Assembly (NCBI RefSeq): GCF_030286555.1
Contig: NZ_JASVWF010000005.1
Location: 186,001 to 250,000 of the forward strand
Source: Actinomycetospora termitidis
Lineage (GTDB): Bacteria > Actinomycetota > Actinomycetes > Mycobacteriales > Pseudonocardiaceae
DNA length: 64,000 bases
Direction: 5' to 3'
Position numbers and translations under genes: made by a program
Part shown: positions 56,848-64,000 of the stretch, in pieces
Numbering within the stretch: position 1 is the first letter of the stretch
Layout: each line of letters opens with the position of its first letter
The notes under the pieces: model-generated
The model's input: only the letters and a program-made list of their open reading frames with translations
Told to the model about the DNA's origin: nothing
Databases searched by the model: none

Positions 56848-56851
56848 CGCG

Positions 56852-57100
56852 TCACCGCGTGAACGGCGTGTAGACGAGGGGCCCCTCCTGGGGCCGGGTG
56901 TACTGGTACTCCAGGGGCGTCACCCGGGGCACGTCGGGCGCCGACGCGGTGGCGGAGATCGCGGCCTGGAGCCCGACCGTGAGCGCGGCCGCGATCGCGG
57001 TGATCCACGCCGTGGTCTCGACGATCAGACGCTTGTTCGTCTCGTGCTGCGACTTCTTGCGCGAGCCCGTGCCCGCGCGCACCGCTCCCGTCGCCGCCAC
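56852..57100 (-). CDS. Small single-span membrane protein upstream of the haem protein
   Basis: Unrecognised 82-residue protein. A basic N-terminus (GSRKKSQHETNKR) precedes one hydrophobic span (ETTAWITAIAAALTVGLQAAISATA) and an outward tail ending EYQYTRPQEGPLVYTPF. The layout suggests an N-in, C-out subunit of the ferric-reductase-like complex. The start GTG at 57100 has GGAG only 3 nt upstream, so the true start is uncertain. Supported mainly by its 4-bp spacing to the next gene and codon use. Confidence 0.6.
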   Translation of the reverse strand: MAATGAVRAGTGSRKKSQHETNKRLIVETTAWITAIAAALTVGLQAAISATASAPDVPRVTPLEYQYTRPQEGPLVYTPFTR

Positions 57101-57171
57101 GCGCTCCAGGATGCCGCATGAGGTCGGCGTGAGATCACCCGAGGGCCGCGGATCGCGGCCCCCGGATGCCG

Positions 57172-58212
57172 TCACCCGAGCAGCGTCGCGTCCGCCGGGG
57201 AGAGCCGGTCGGTGATGGTGTTCCGCTGGTGCCAGTACGGGTAGAGCAGCGGCATCGCCGAGACCTCGTCCAGGCGCCGCATCTCGTCGTCGGACAGCGC
57301 GAGGTCCGCCGCCGCGAGGTTGTCCGCCAGCTGCTCCTCGGTGCGGGCGCCGATCACCAGGGAGGTCACCCCGGGCTTGTGCAGCAGCCACGCGTTCGCG
57401 ACCTGGGCGACCGAGACACCGTGCGCGTCCCCGATCTCCGCGGCGACCTCGATGATGTCGTAGAGCCGCTCGCGGTCCGCGACCGGCGGCTCGGACCACT
57501 CGCCGAGGTGGCGCGAGGTCTCCGGGTCGTCCTGGCCACGCCGGAACTTGCCGGAGAGCAGGCCGCCCGCGATCGGGCTCCACACGAGGATGCCGAGCCC
57601 CTGGTCGATCGAGACCGGGACCAGCTCGTTCTCCGCCTCCCGGGCCTGCAGCGTGTAGTGGATCTGCTGGGACACGAAGCGCTGGTACTCGCCCCGCTCC
57701 GACACACCGAGCGCCTTCATGATGTGCCACGCCGAGTAGTTCGAGCAGCCGATGTAGCGGATCTTGCCCTTGCGCACGAGGGTGTCGAGGGCCTCGAGCG
57801 TCTCCTCGAGCGGCGTCAGCCCGTCCCAGCCGTGCATCTGGTAGAGGTCGATGTGCTCGACGCCGAGGCGGCGCAGGCTGTCCTCGCACGACCGCACGAT
57901 CCGCTGGCGGGAGGCCCCGCCGTCGTTCGGGCCGTCGCCCATCGGGAACCGCATCTTGGTGGCGATCAGCAGGTCGTCGCGGTGGTTCTTCGTCGCCTGC
58001 CCGACGATCTCCTCGGACTGCCCGGCCGAGTACATGTCGGCGGTGTCGACGAGGTTGACGCCGCGCTCGACGCACAGGTCGATCTGGCGGGTGGCGCCCT
58101 CGACGTCGGTGGTGCCGAGCTGGGAGAACATCCCCTGCCCGCCGAAGGTCATCGTGCCCATCGTCATCGTCGAGACGTTCAGTCCCGACCGGCCCAGTTG
58201 CCTGTACTCCAT
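57172..58212 (-). CDS. Aldo/keto reductase
   Basis: NADP-dependent oxidoreductase of 346 residues in the (beta/alpha)8 AKR fold. The catalytic tetrad is visible: aspartate and tyrosine in VDTADMYSAGQSEEI, lysine in LLIATKMRF, histidine in DLYQMHGWD. The coenzyme segment LVIGARTEEQLADNLAAADL is near the end. It resembles the Kv-beta/AKR11 group of general-stress reductases. ATG at 58212. A perfect 11-bp inverted repeat lies directly upstream. Physiological substrate unknown. Confidence 0.94.
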   Translation of the reverse strand: MEYRQLGRSGLNVSTMTMGTMTFGGQGMFSQLGTTDVEGATRQIDLCVERGVNLVDTADMYSAGQSEEIVGQATKNHRDDLLIATKMRFPMGDGPNDGGASRQRIVRSCEDSLRRLGVEHIDLYQMHGWDGLTPLEETLEALDTLVRKGKIRYIGCSNYSAWHIMKALGVSERGEYQRFVSQQIHYTLQAREAENELVPVSIDQGLGILVWSPIAGGLLSGKFRRGQDDPETSRHLGEWSEPPVADRERLYDIIEVAAEIGDAHGVSVAQVANAWLLHKPGVTSLVIGARTEEQLADNLAAADLALSDDEMRRLDEVSAMPLLYPYWHQRNTITDRLSPADATLLG

Positions 58213-58217
58213 GCCCG

Positions 58218-58257
58218 CCGGATGCCCGCCCGGGGTGTCCCCCGAACGGGCATCCGG
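58218..58257. terminator. Perfect 11-bp inverted repeat between two minus-strand genes
   Basis: CCGGATGCCCG at 58218 faces CGGGCATCCGG at 58247. It lies 10 bp after the membrane-protein stop and 5 bp before the aldo/keto reductase ATG. It may terminate the former or act as an operator of the latter; sequence does not decide. Confidence 0.55.
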
Positions 58258-58267
58258 TCGATGTGAC

Positions 58268-58933
58268 TCAGCGCCGGGTCAGCTCCGGGCGCACCGCGAG
58301 CAGCAGCCCGAGCACGGCGTAGCCGACGAGGAAGTGCGTCCCGGCGACGACGGAGCCGATCTCCCGTCCGAACACCATGAGCGACGGCAGCGCGACGAAG
58401 ATCCACGTCTCGGCCACGACCGGCCAGGCCCGCAGGGCACCACGCCAGCGGCCGGCGACCGCGACCTTCACGCCGATGATCGCCATGCCGAGCATCGACA
58501 GCGGCCAGAACGGGTCGAGGACCGTCGCGACCGTGCCCCACTCGCCGCCGTCCGCCGGCAGCGTGAACACCGACTGCACCGTCGCGACCGCGAGGACCAC
58601 GGACTCGACGACCAGCATGGTGCGGGCGAGGCGCGACGTCCCGGTCGCCCGGGTCCGCCACATCGCGGCGAGCAGGCAGAAGACGCCGAGCTGGAAGAAC
58701 AGGCCGGTCAGCGAGATGGCGAAGCTGCCCTGCTCGGACTCGGCACCCGAGGTCATGAACGCGACGCCGTAGGCGCCCGCGCCCGCGGCCAGGCCCGCTC
58801 CGAGCAGACGGAGCGTTCCCGACAAAGCAGCTGAGCACGCCGATAGGGGGTCCGGCGGGACCGGCGCGGGCGGGGCCACGTCGGTGCGGGCGGGGGCGGG
58901 GACGTGGCTCGTGGTGGTGCGGAACGTGGTCAT
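58268..58933 (-). CDS. Predicted membrane protein divergent from a two-component system
   Basis: Unrecognised membrane protein of 221 residues. A proline-rich 30-residue N-terminal arm is followed by six hydrophobic stretches (LLGAGLAAGAGAYGVAFM, SLTGLFFQLGVFCLLAAMW, MLVVESVVLAVATVQSVF, PLSMLGMAIIGVKVAVAG, VAETWIFVALPSLMVFG, FLVGYAVLGLLLAV). The ATG at 58933 has CAGGAG at the right distance. It faces the sensor kinase across a 207-bp promoter with a nested palindrome, so it is probably the main target of that system. Confidence 0.78.
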   Translation of the reverse strand: MTTFRTTTSHVPAPARTDVAPPAPVPPDPLSACSAALSGTLRLLGAGLAAGAGAYGVAFMTSGAESEQGSFAISLTGLFFQLGVFCLLAAMWRTRATGTSRLARTMLVVESVVLAVATVQSVFTLPADGGEWGTVATVLDPFWPLSMLGMAIIGVKVAVAGRWRGALRAWPVVAETWIFVALPSLMVFGREIGSVVAGTHFLVGYAVLGLLLAVRPELTRR

Positions 58934-59053
58934 GGCGGGCTCCTGGGGGAATCGGTCGGCGGTGGCGGTGGTGATGGCGGGGTGCCGGTCGGTCATGGCG
59001 AGAACCCTGCGCCCGAGGCGTCCCGCTCCCCCAGGGCCGCGGATCCCGCCGGA

Positions 59054-59095
59054 GTCCCGTCCCGTGTCCCGGATCGACGGGACATCGGGCGGGAC
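59054..59095. promoter_or_regulatory. Nested symmetric GTCCCG/CGGGAC array in the divergent promoter
   Basis: Outer arms GTCCCG (59054) and CGGGAC (59090) and inner arms TGTCCCG (59065) and CGGGACA (59078) share one centre of symmetry at 59074.5. The site lies between the membrane-protein gene and the sensor kinase gene. It is the natural candidate for binding by the LuxR-type response regulator encoded at 61.2 kb. Confidence 0.55.
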
Positions 59096-59140
59096 GCCGG
59101 TCCCTACGGGATCCACGGGTCGGCGTGGCAATCTCGGCGC

Positions 59141-61219
59141 GTGACGGAGACCATCGCGCGCGCCCCCGCGGTGCCGGCGCAGGAGCGGGCCCGGCCGCGG
59201 CTCCGGGTCGACCTGCCGCTCGCCCTGGTCGCGCTGCTCTCCCTCGCCGTCTCCCTCGCCGTCGTCGTGCTCGACGTCCGGGCCGTGGGCCGGGTCCTCC
59301 CGCCCGGGGTCGACGGCTCGCCGGGCTGGCCGATCGCCCTGTCCGGACTCGCGCTGCTGGTCCCCGGGCTCGTCGTCGTCCGGGACCGGGCGCGACACCG
59401 CGTGGGCCTGGTCCTCGTGGTCGGCGGGGTCGCGTGGGTGCTGGACGCCCTCGCCGGGGCCTGGCTCCTCGAGGCCCTCGTCCACGACCGCCCGTTCGGC
59501 GGGCTCGCCTTCGCCGTCATCAACCGGTGGGGCGCGTTCCTCCTGCTCACGCTCCCGCTGATCCTGCTGCTGTTCCCCGACGGCGAGCTCCCCCGCGGCC
59601 GGTGGGGCCGGGCCGCGTCCGTCGCCAGTCTGGCCGCGACGGCGCTGCTCCCCCTGTGCCTCGTCCTGGTGCCGACCGCGGTGATCGACGCCCACTCCGG
59701 CGCGCCGACCGCCCCCGAGGTCCTGGCCCTGGGCGTCGACACGCTGTCCGTGCCGTGGACCGGGTGGCCGGCCGTGCTGACCGTCGCCTACGCGTTCCTG
59801 CCGCTCGGGCTGCTGGTCCCGCTGGCCGTGGTGGTCGTGCGGTTCCGGCGGGCCACCGGGGTCCGCCGCCGGCAGATGCGCTGGCTCGTCTGGGCCGCGA
59901 TCGTGGACGCCCTGGTGATGCTGGTCGGGCGGCTCCTGCCCGCCTGGGCGTCCGGTCCCGCCCTGTGCGTGGCGATCGCGGTGACCAGCGCCGCGATCCT
60001 GGTCGCCGTCACGCGCTACCGACTCTACGAGATCGACCGGCTGCTCCCGGCCACCGTCCTGACGGCGCTGCTGGCCGTCGGGGTGGTCGCGGTCGACGTC
60101 CTCCTGGTCCTGACGGCGGGTGCGCTCCTCGGTGACCGCGACGCCGGGCTGATCGCCGTCGCGGTCGTCGCCGTGGCCTACACCCCGCTGCGGACCCGGC
60201 TGTGGACGCTGTCCCGACGGCTGGTCCGCGGCACCCGCGACGACCCGGAGGGCACCGTCGCGGCCCTGGCCGGGCGCCTGGAGTCCGCCTCCGCGCCCGA
60301 CGCGCAGCTCGCGGCCCTGGCCCGCACCGTCGTCGAGGCGTTCCGGCTCCCGGGCGTACGGGTGGAGGTCGACCGGGCCGACGGGGCCCGGGCCACCGTC
60401 GAGCACGGTCGGCCGGGGACGGCGGTCGTCGAGCTGCCGCTGCGCTACCGCGACGAGCCGATCGGCCGGGTCGCGCTCCCCGCCCACGCGCTCGACGCCC
60501 TCTCCGCCCGCGACCAGCGCCTGCTGGCCGACCTGCTGCGGCAGGCCGCCGCGGCGGCCCGCGCCGGCGCGCTCGGGGCGTCGCTGCAGCGGGCCCGCGA
60601 GCAGATCGTCACCGCCCGGGAGGAGGAGCGCCGACGGCTGCGCCGGGACCTGCACGACTCCGTGGGTCCGGCCCTCGGGGCGGTCACGCTGCGGATCGAG
60701 ACCGCCCGGGAGCTCGCGGCCGCCGACCCGGTCGCCGCCGACGGCATGCTCGACCGGGCCACCGCCGACGTCGCGGCCCTGCTCGCCGACGTCCGCCGCC
60801 TCGTCCACGACCTGCGCCCACCGGCCCTCGACGAGCTCGGGCTGGTCGGGGCGCTGCGCGCCCGGGCCCGGTCGCTGTCCGGCGACGGGCTGGAGATCAC
60901 GGTCCGCGGGGACGACCCCGGGGAGCTGTCCGCGGCGGTCGAGGTCGCCGCGTTCCACATCGTCTCGGAGGCCCTGACCAACGTGGTCCGGCACGCGCAC
61001 GCCCGCACCGCCGAGGTGGTGGTGACGCGGGAGCCCGACCGCCTGGTCGTCACCGTCGCCGACGACGGCCGCGGGATCACCCCCGCCGTCACCGCCGGGG
61101 TGGGGAGCCGCTCGCTGCGGGAGCGCTCCGCCGAGCTCGGCGGCACGACGACCGTGAGCTGCCCCGACGACGGCGGCACGGTCGTCCGCGCCGAGCTCCC
61201 CTGCGCGGTGACCCCGTGA
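59141..61219 (+). CDS. Membrane sensor histidine kinase (HisKA_3/NarL-partner type)
   Basis: Sensor kinase of 692 residues. About eight hydrophobic spans fill residues 20-360. A poorly defined GAF-like segment follows. The dimerisation/phosphoacceptor domain EEERRRLRRDLHDSVGPALGAV has its phospho-histidine at residue 505. The ATPase domain carries FHIVSEALTNVVRHAHA (N box) and VTVADDGRGI (G1). Start GTG at 59141; upstream reading frame is a shadow. It overlaps the response regulator gene by GTGA. Confidence 0.93.
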   Translation: MTETIARAPAVPAQERARPRLRVDLPLALVALLSLAVSLAVVVLDVRAVGRVLPPGVDGSPGWPIALSGLALLVPGLVVVRDRARHRVGLVLVVGGVAWVLDALAGAWLLEALVHDRPFGGLAFAVINRWGAFLLLTLPLILLLFPDGELPRGRWGRAASVASLAATALLPLCLVLVPTAVIDAHSGAPTAPEVLALGVDTLSVPWTGWPAVLTVAYAFLPLGLLVPLAVVVVRFRRATGVRRRQMRWLVWAAIVDALVMLVGRLLPAWASGPALCVAIAVTSAAILVAVTRYRLYEIDRLLPATVLTALLAVGVVAVDVLLVLTAGALLGDRDAGLIAVAVVAVAYTPLRTRLWTLSRRLVRGTRDDPEGTVAALAGRLESASAPDAQLAALARTVVEAFRLPGVRVEVDRADGARATVEHGRPGTAVVELPLRYRDEPIGRVALPAHALDALSARDQRLLADLLRQAAAAARAGALGASLQRAREQIVTAREEERRRLRRDLHDSVGPALGAVTLRIETARELAAADPVAADGMLDRATADVAALLADVRRLVHDLRPPALDELGLVGALRARARSLSGDGLEITVRGDDPGELSAAVEVAAFHIVSEALTNVVRHAHARTAEVVVTREPDRLVVTVADDGRGITPAVTAGVGSRSLRERSAELGGTTTVSCPDDGGTVVRAELPCAVTP

Positions 61220-61905
61220 CCCGGGTCCTGCTGGTCGACGACCACCCGGTCTACCTCGAGGGGCTCGCGGCGCTCCTGGGTGCCGCGGGCGCGGCCACCG
61301 GGATCGAGGTGGTCGGCACCGCGACCGACGGCACCGGGGCCGTGACGGCCGCGGCCGAGCTCGCGCCCGACGTCGTCGTCATGGACGTCCGCATGCCCGG
61401 CCTCGACGGGATCGCCGCCACCCGCCGCGTCGTCGACGCCGCCGCGGCCGCCGGCCGGGACGTCGGGGTCGTGGTGCTGACGATGAGCGAGGAGGACGAG
61501 ACGGTCTTCGCGGCCATGCGCGCCGGGGCCCGCGGCTACCTGCTCAAGGGCGCCACCCGGGTCGAGATCACCAACGCGATCGCCACCGTCGCCGCGGGCG
61601 GTGCGGTGTTCGGACCCGCGATCGCCCGCCGGGTCGCGGACTTCCTCGCCCCGGCGCGGACCACGGCCGAGGGCCTGTTCCCGGAGCTGACCGGCCGGGA
61701 GCGGGAGGTGCTCGACCTCGTCGCCGCGGGCCGGGCGAACCCGCAGATCGCGGCGACGCTGCACCTGTCGCCGAAGACCGTGCGCAACGTGGTGTCGTCG
61801 ATCTTCACCAAGCTCCACGTGGCCGACCGCGCCGAGGCGATCGTCCGCGCCCGCGAGGCGGGCCTGGGCCGGGCCTCAGGGGCGACCGACGGGCTCCGTC
61901 GGTGA
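61216..61905 (+). CDS. NarL/LuxR-family response regulator
   Basis: Partner of the kinase, 229 residues. The receiver domain shows VLLVDDHPVYLEGL, the phosphorylated aspartate at residue 57 in VVVMDVRMPGLDG, and GYLLKGA with the conserved lysine. The LuxR DNA-binding domain reads LTGREREVLDLVAAGRANPQIAATLHLSPKTVRNVVSSIFTKLHV. GTG start at 61216 overlaps the kinase stop. Its last 30 bp overlap the convergent phosphatase gene. The likely target is the palindromic promoter at 59.05 kb. Confidence 0.94.
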   Translation: MTRVLLVDDHPVYLEGLAALLGAAGAATGIEVVGTATDGTGAVTAAAELAPDVVVMDVRMPGLDGIAATRRVVDAAAAAGRDVGVVVLTMSEEDETVFAAMRAGARGYLLKGATRVEITNAIATVAAGGAVFGPAIARRVADFLAPARTTAEGLFPELTGREREVLDLVAAGRANPQIAATLHLSPKTVRNVVSSIFTKLHVADRAEAIVRAREAGLGRASGATDGLRR

Positions 61906-64000
61906 CGTCAGGCCGTTGAGCGCGAGCACGCGGGCGGCGGGACCGGTGCGCGGCAGCACGAGTCGCGCGCCCTGGTCGGCGGCCGCGAGCAGCACCCCCA
62001 CCCCGGCGCTGGCGAGGTGGCCGACGCCGGTGACGTCGAGCGACCACTCCGGCCCCGGCGGGTGGGCGAGGATCCGGCCCAGGACGTCGGCGCCGACGAG
62101 GTCGAGGTCGCCGGTCACCTCGACGGTGGACCCGGTGACGTCCACCGACACGGCCTCGTCGGCGGGCACGACCTGGGGCGGCCGGATCCGGCCCCGGTCC
62201 ACCGCGCGCCGTCCCGGCGGCACGGTGAACGAGACCGTGGTGCCGCCCGGTCCGCCGTCCACGACGACGTCGGAGGCCAGCGCGCGGATCATCGACAGTC
62301 CCCGCCCGCGGTGTCCGGGATCCCGCGGGATGTCGCGCCACGCCCCGCGGTCGGTCACCCGCACCGCGACGCCGCCGTCGGGACGGGCGGCGACGTGCAC
62401 GGTGACCTCCGACGACGAGGGCGGCACCGTCCCGTAGGCGTGCTCGACGGCGTTGGTGGCGGCCTCGCCGAGGGCGAGCTGCAGGTCCTCGACGACCTCG
62501 TCGCGCAGGCCCGCGGGCACCGCCCACGCCCGCACCGCCCGGCGCAGCACCGCGAGCTCGGCCGGGTCGGCACGGAAGGTCGAATCGAGGGGGGCGGGGG
62601 CGAGCCGGACGACGACGACGGCCACGTCGTCGATCGCCTCGGCCGGCGCGAGGGCGTCCAGGAGCACCGAGGCCACCGGCTCCGGGGCGACGTCGGTGCA
62701 CGAGGCGGCGACCGCGAGCAGCCGGTCCAGCCCGTCGTCGAGGGACTCGCCGCGCCGCTCCACCAGGCCGTCGGTGTAGAGGACGATGTCGTCGCCCGGC
62801 ACGATCCGGGTGACGCCCTCGGTGCGGGCGCGGCGCCGGTCGTGGGCGAGCCCGAGCAGGGGCCCGTGGCCGGCGGGGTCGGTGAGCAGCCGCGGGCCGT
62901 CGGCGTCGACGAGCAGGGCGGGCAGGTGCCCGGCGCGCGCCCAGTGCACCTCGCCGCTGTCGGTGTCGACCACCAGGCAGATCGCGGTGGACGCCCGCGC
63001 GCCCGGCACCCGGGCCACGAGCCCGTCGAGCAGGTCCAGCGCCGGCCCGGGTCCGTGCCCCGCGAGCAGGTAGCCCGAGAGGGCGGTGCGCAGCTGTCCC
63101 ATCACCGCGGCCGCCGCGGTCCCCTGCCCCACCACGTCGCCGACGACCACCGCGACGTGGTGCGGGCCGACCTCCACGACGTCGTACCAGTCGCCGCCCG
63201 CCGAGGTCCCGACGGCGCCTGGCAGGTAGCGCACCGCGATGGGCAGCCGGGCCACCTCCGGCAGGGCCTGGGGCAGCAGCGACCGCTGCAGGGTCTGGGC
63301 GATCTCGTGCTCGGCGCGGTAGAGCCGCGCCCGGTCGAGGGCGACCGCACAGGGCTCGGCGAGGGACTGCAGCGTGAGCCGCTCGCCCGCGTCCAGTCGC
63401 CCGCGGGTGTCCCGGCCGACCGCGAGCGCCCCGACGACGCTGCCCGCCGCGATCAGCGGGATCGTCACCACCTTCTGCAGCCCGCGGTCGCGCATCAGCG
63501 CCACCAGCTCCGGGTCCTGCGCGTCCTCGGGCTCCCCCGGCTCGGGCTCGTGGACCCACAGCGAGCGTTCCGTGACGACGGCGCGGGTCAGCAGCGTGTC
63601 CGCCTCCAGCGGCACGACGTCGCCATGGGACCGGGCGGGCGCCACCACGGGGCGGCGGGTGACCATCCGCAGCTGTCGCTGGGCCGCGTCGTACTCGAAG
63701 ACGGCCACCTCGATGTCCTGTCCGAGCAGCTCCACGACGTGGTCGGTGGCGGCGCGGGCCACCTCGGCCGGGGTCGCGGCCGCGGAGAACGCGGCCGTCG
63801 CGTGGTGGACGATCGCGAGCCGGTGCGCGGCGCTGCGCTCGTCGGCGTAGAGCAGCGCGTTGTCCAGGCCGGGCAGGGTGCGGGCCACGACCTCGTCGAC
63901 GAGGGCCCGGTCGGCGTCCGTCCACGGCGCGCTGCGGCCGTCGCGGGCGAGCACGAGCACGCCGAGCGTGCGGTCGCGGACCCGGAGCACCCGCTGCAGC
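61876..64000 (-). CDS. GAF / SpoIIE phosphatase / anti-sigma ATPase / STAS protein (5' end cut by the window)
   Basis: Partner-switching signalling protein, at least 708 residues and open past the window edge. In order: the end of one GAF-like domain (RTLGVLVLARDG), a second GAF (residues about 60-230 of the visible part, ending VVGALAVGRDTRGRLD), a SpoIIE-type PP2C phosphatase (AGGDWYDVVEVGPHHVAVVVGDVVGQG, then DDIVLYTDGLVERRG and DDVAVVVVRL), an RsbW-like ATPase (LQLALGEAATNAVEHAYG, HRGRGLSMIRAL), and a C-terminal STAS-like domain (GDLDLVGADVLGRIL, LDVTGVGHLASAGVGVLL). It likely controls a sigma factor through phosphorylation of STAS antagonists. Confidence 0.93.
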   Translation of the reverse strand, partial: LQRVLRVRDRTLGVLVLARDGRSAPWTDADRALVDEVVARTLPGLDNALLYADERSAAHRLAIVHHATAAFSAAATPAEVARAATDHVVELLGQDIEVAVFEYDAAQRQLRMVTRRPVVAPARSHGDVVPLEADTLLTRAVVTERSLWVHEPEPGEPEDAQDPELVALMRDRGLQKVVTIPLIAAGSVVGALAVGRDTRGRLDAGERLTLQSLAEPCAVALDRARLYRAEHEIAQTLQRSLLPQALPEVARLPIAVRYLPGAVGTSAGGDWYDVVEVGPHHVAVVVGDVVGQGTAAAAVMGQLRTALSGYLLAGHGPGPALDLLDGLVARVPGARASTAICLVVDTDSGEVHWARAGHLPALLVDADGPRLLTDPAGHGPLLGLAHDRRRARTEGVTRIVPGDDIVLYTDGLVERRGESLDDGLDRLLAVAASCTDVAPEPVASVLLDALAPAEAIDDVAVVVVRLAPAPLDSTFRADPAELAVLRRAVRAWAVPAGLRDEVVEDLQLALGEAATNAVEHAYGTVPPSSSEVTVHVAARPDGGVAVRVTDRGAWRDIPRDPGHRGRGLSMIRALASDVVVDGGPGGTTVSFTVPPGRRAVDRGRIRPPQVVPADEAVSVDVTGSTVEVTGDLDLVGADVLGRILAHPPGPEWSLDVTGVGHLASAGVGVLLAAADQGARLVLPRTGPAARVLALNGLTSPTEPVGRP

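Overview
The window is high-GC (well over 70% by eye) actinobacterial chromosome. Many genes start with GTG or TTG, stop and start codons often overlap (GTGA/ATGA), and the gene content (SARP regulator, LAL regulator, TcmI-type cyclase, GlgX/TreY, SpoIIE-type phosphatase, urease with NCS1 carrier) fits a secondary-metabolite-producing member of the Pseudonocardiales or a relative. Genus is not decidable from the sequence alone. I saw no rRNA, tRNA, insertion sequence, integrase or CRISPR array.

Left part (0-20 kb): a biosynthetic cluster. A DrrAB-like ABC exporter (25-1796), a membrane protein (1867-2529) and a SARP activator (2645-3439) face a tightly packed 14-gene operon (3748-16876). The operon encodes a TDP-aminosugar pathway (thymidylyltransferase, 5-epimerase, 3-aminotransferase, 3-C-methyltransferase, 4-ketoreductase; the vancosamine-type set) and aromatic-polyketide tailoring enzymes (cupin, SRPBCC aromatase/cyclase, O-methyltransferase, P450, TcmI cyclase, ABM oxygenase, second methyltransferase, glycosyltransferase, two acyl-CoA-dehydrogenase-fold proteins). 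A convergent FAD monooxygenase, a divergent MarR regulator, an MFS exporter and a small membrane protein follow. No ketosynthase, chain-length factor, acyl carrier protein, 4,6-dehydratase or 2,3-dehydratase is present, so this is a tailoring and sugar module whose core genes must lie elsewhere. The promoter in front of the operon carries 11-bp-phased direct repeats, the hallmark of a SARP target, flanked by two palindromes. A second motif (core GGAACCTGAYACC) recurs near four transporter, membrane-protein or regulator promoters.

Middle (21-33 kb): a LAL-type regulator divergent from a small LuxR-type regulator, a class V aminotransferase-like enzyme, a 48-bp-period repeat block, a zwf-ACT-MFS operon, an M50-like membrane protease, a FhuF-like 2Fe-2S protein, and a membrane-anchored protein with a disordered tail holding five copies of a D(E/D)AAVGGTP-like motif.

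Urease region (32.7-39.8 kb, all minus strand): NCS1 transporter, ureA, a fused ureB-ureC gene, an embedded ogt, ureF with an in-frame palindromic insertion, ureG and ureD; no ureE is seen. A CDF metal exporter, an Uma2 protein, an AAC(6')-like acetyltransferase, a methyltransferase and a CPA1 antiporter follow.

Right part (44.5-64 kb): a second 48-bp-period repeat block, a TPR/AAA+ ATPase with a TPR membrane partner, an EthD/PhyH/methyltransferase group, a TMEM175-like channel with a phosphatase, a HIT protein, glgX-treY, a ferric-reductase-like membrane protein, an aldo/keto reductase, a two-component system facing a membrane protein, and a GAF/SpoIIE/ATPase/STAS phosphatase cut by the window end.
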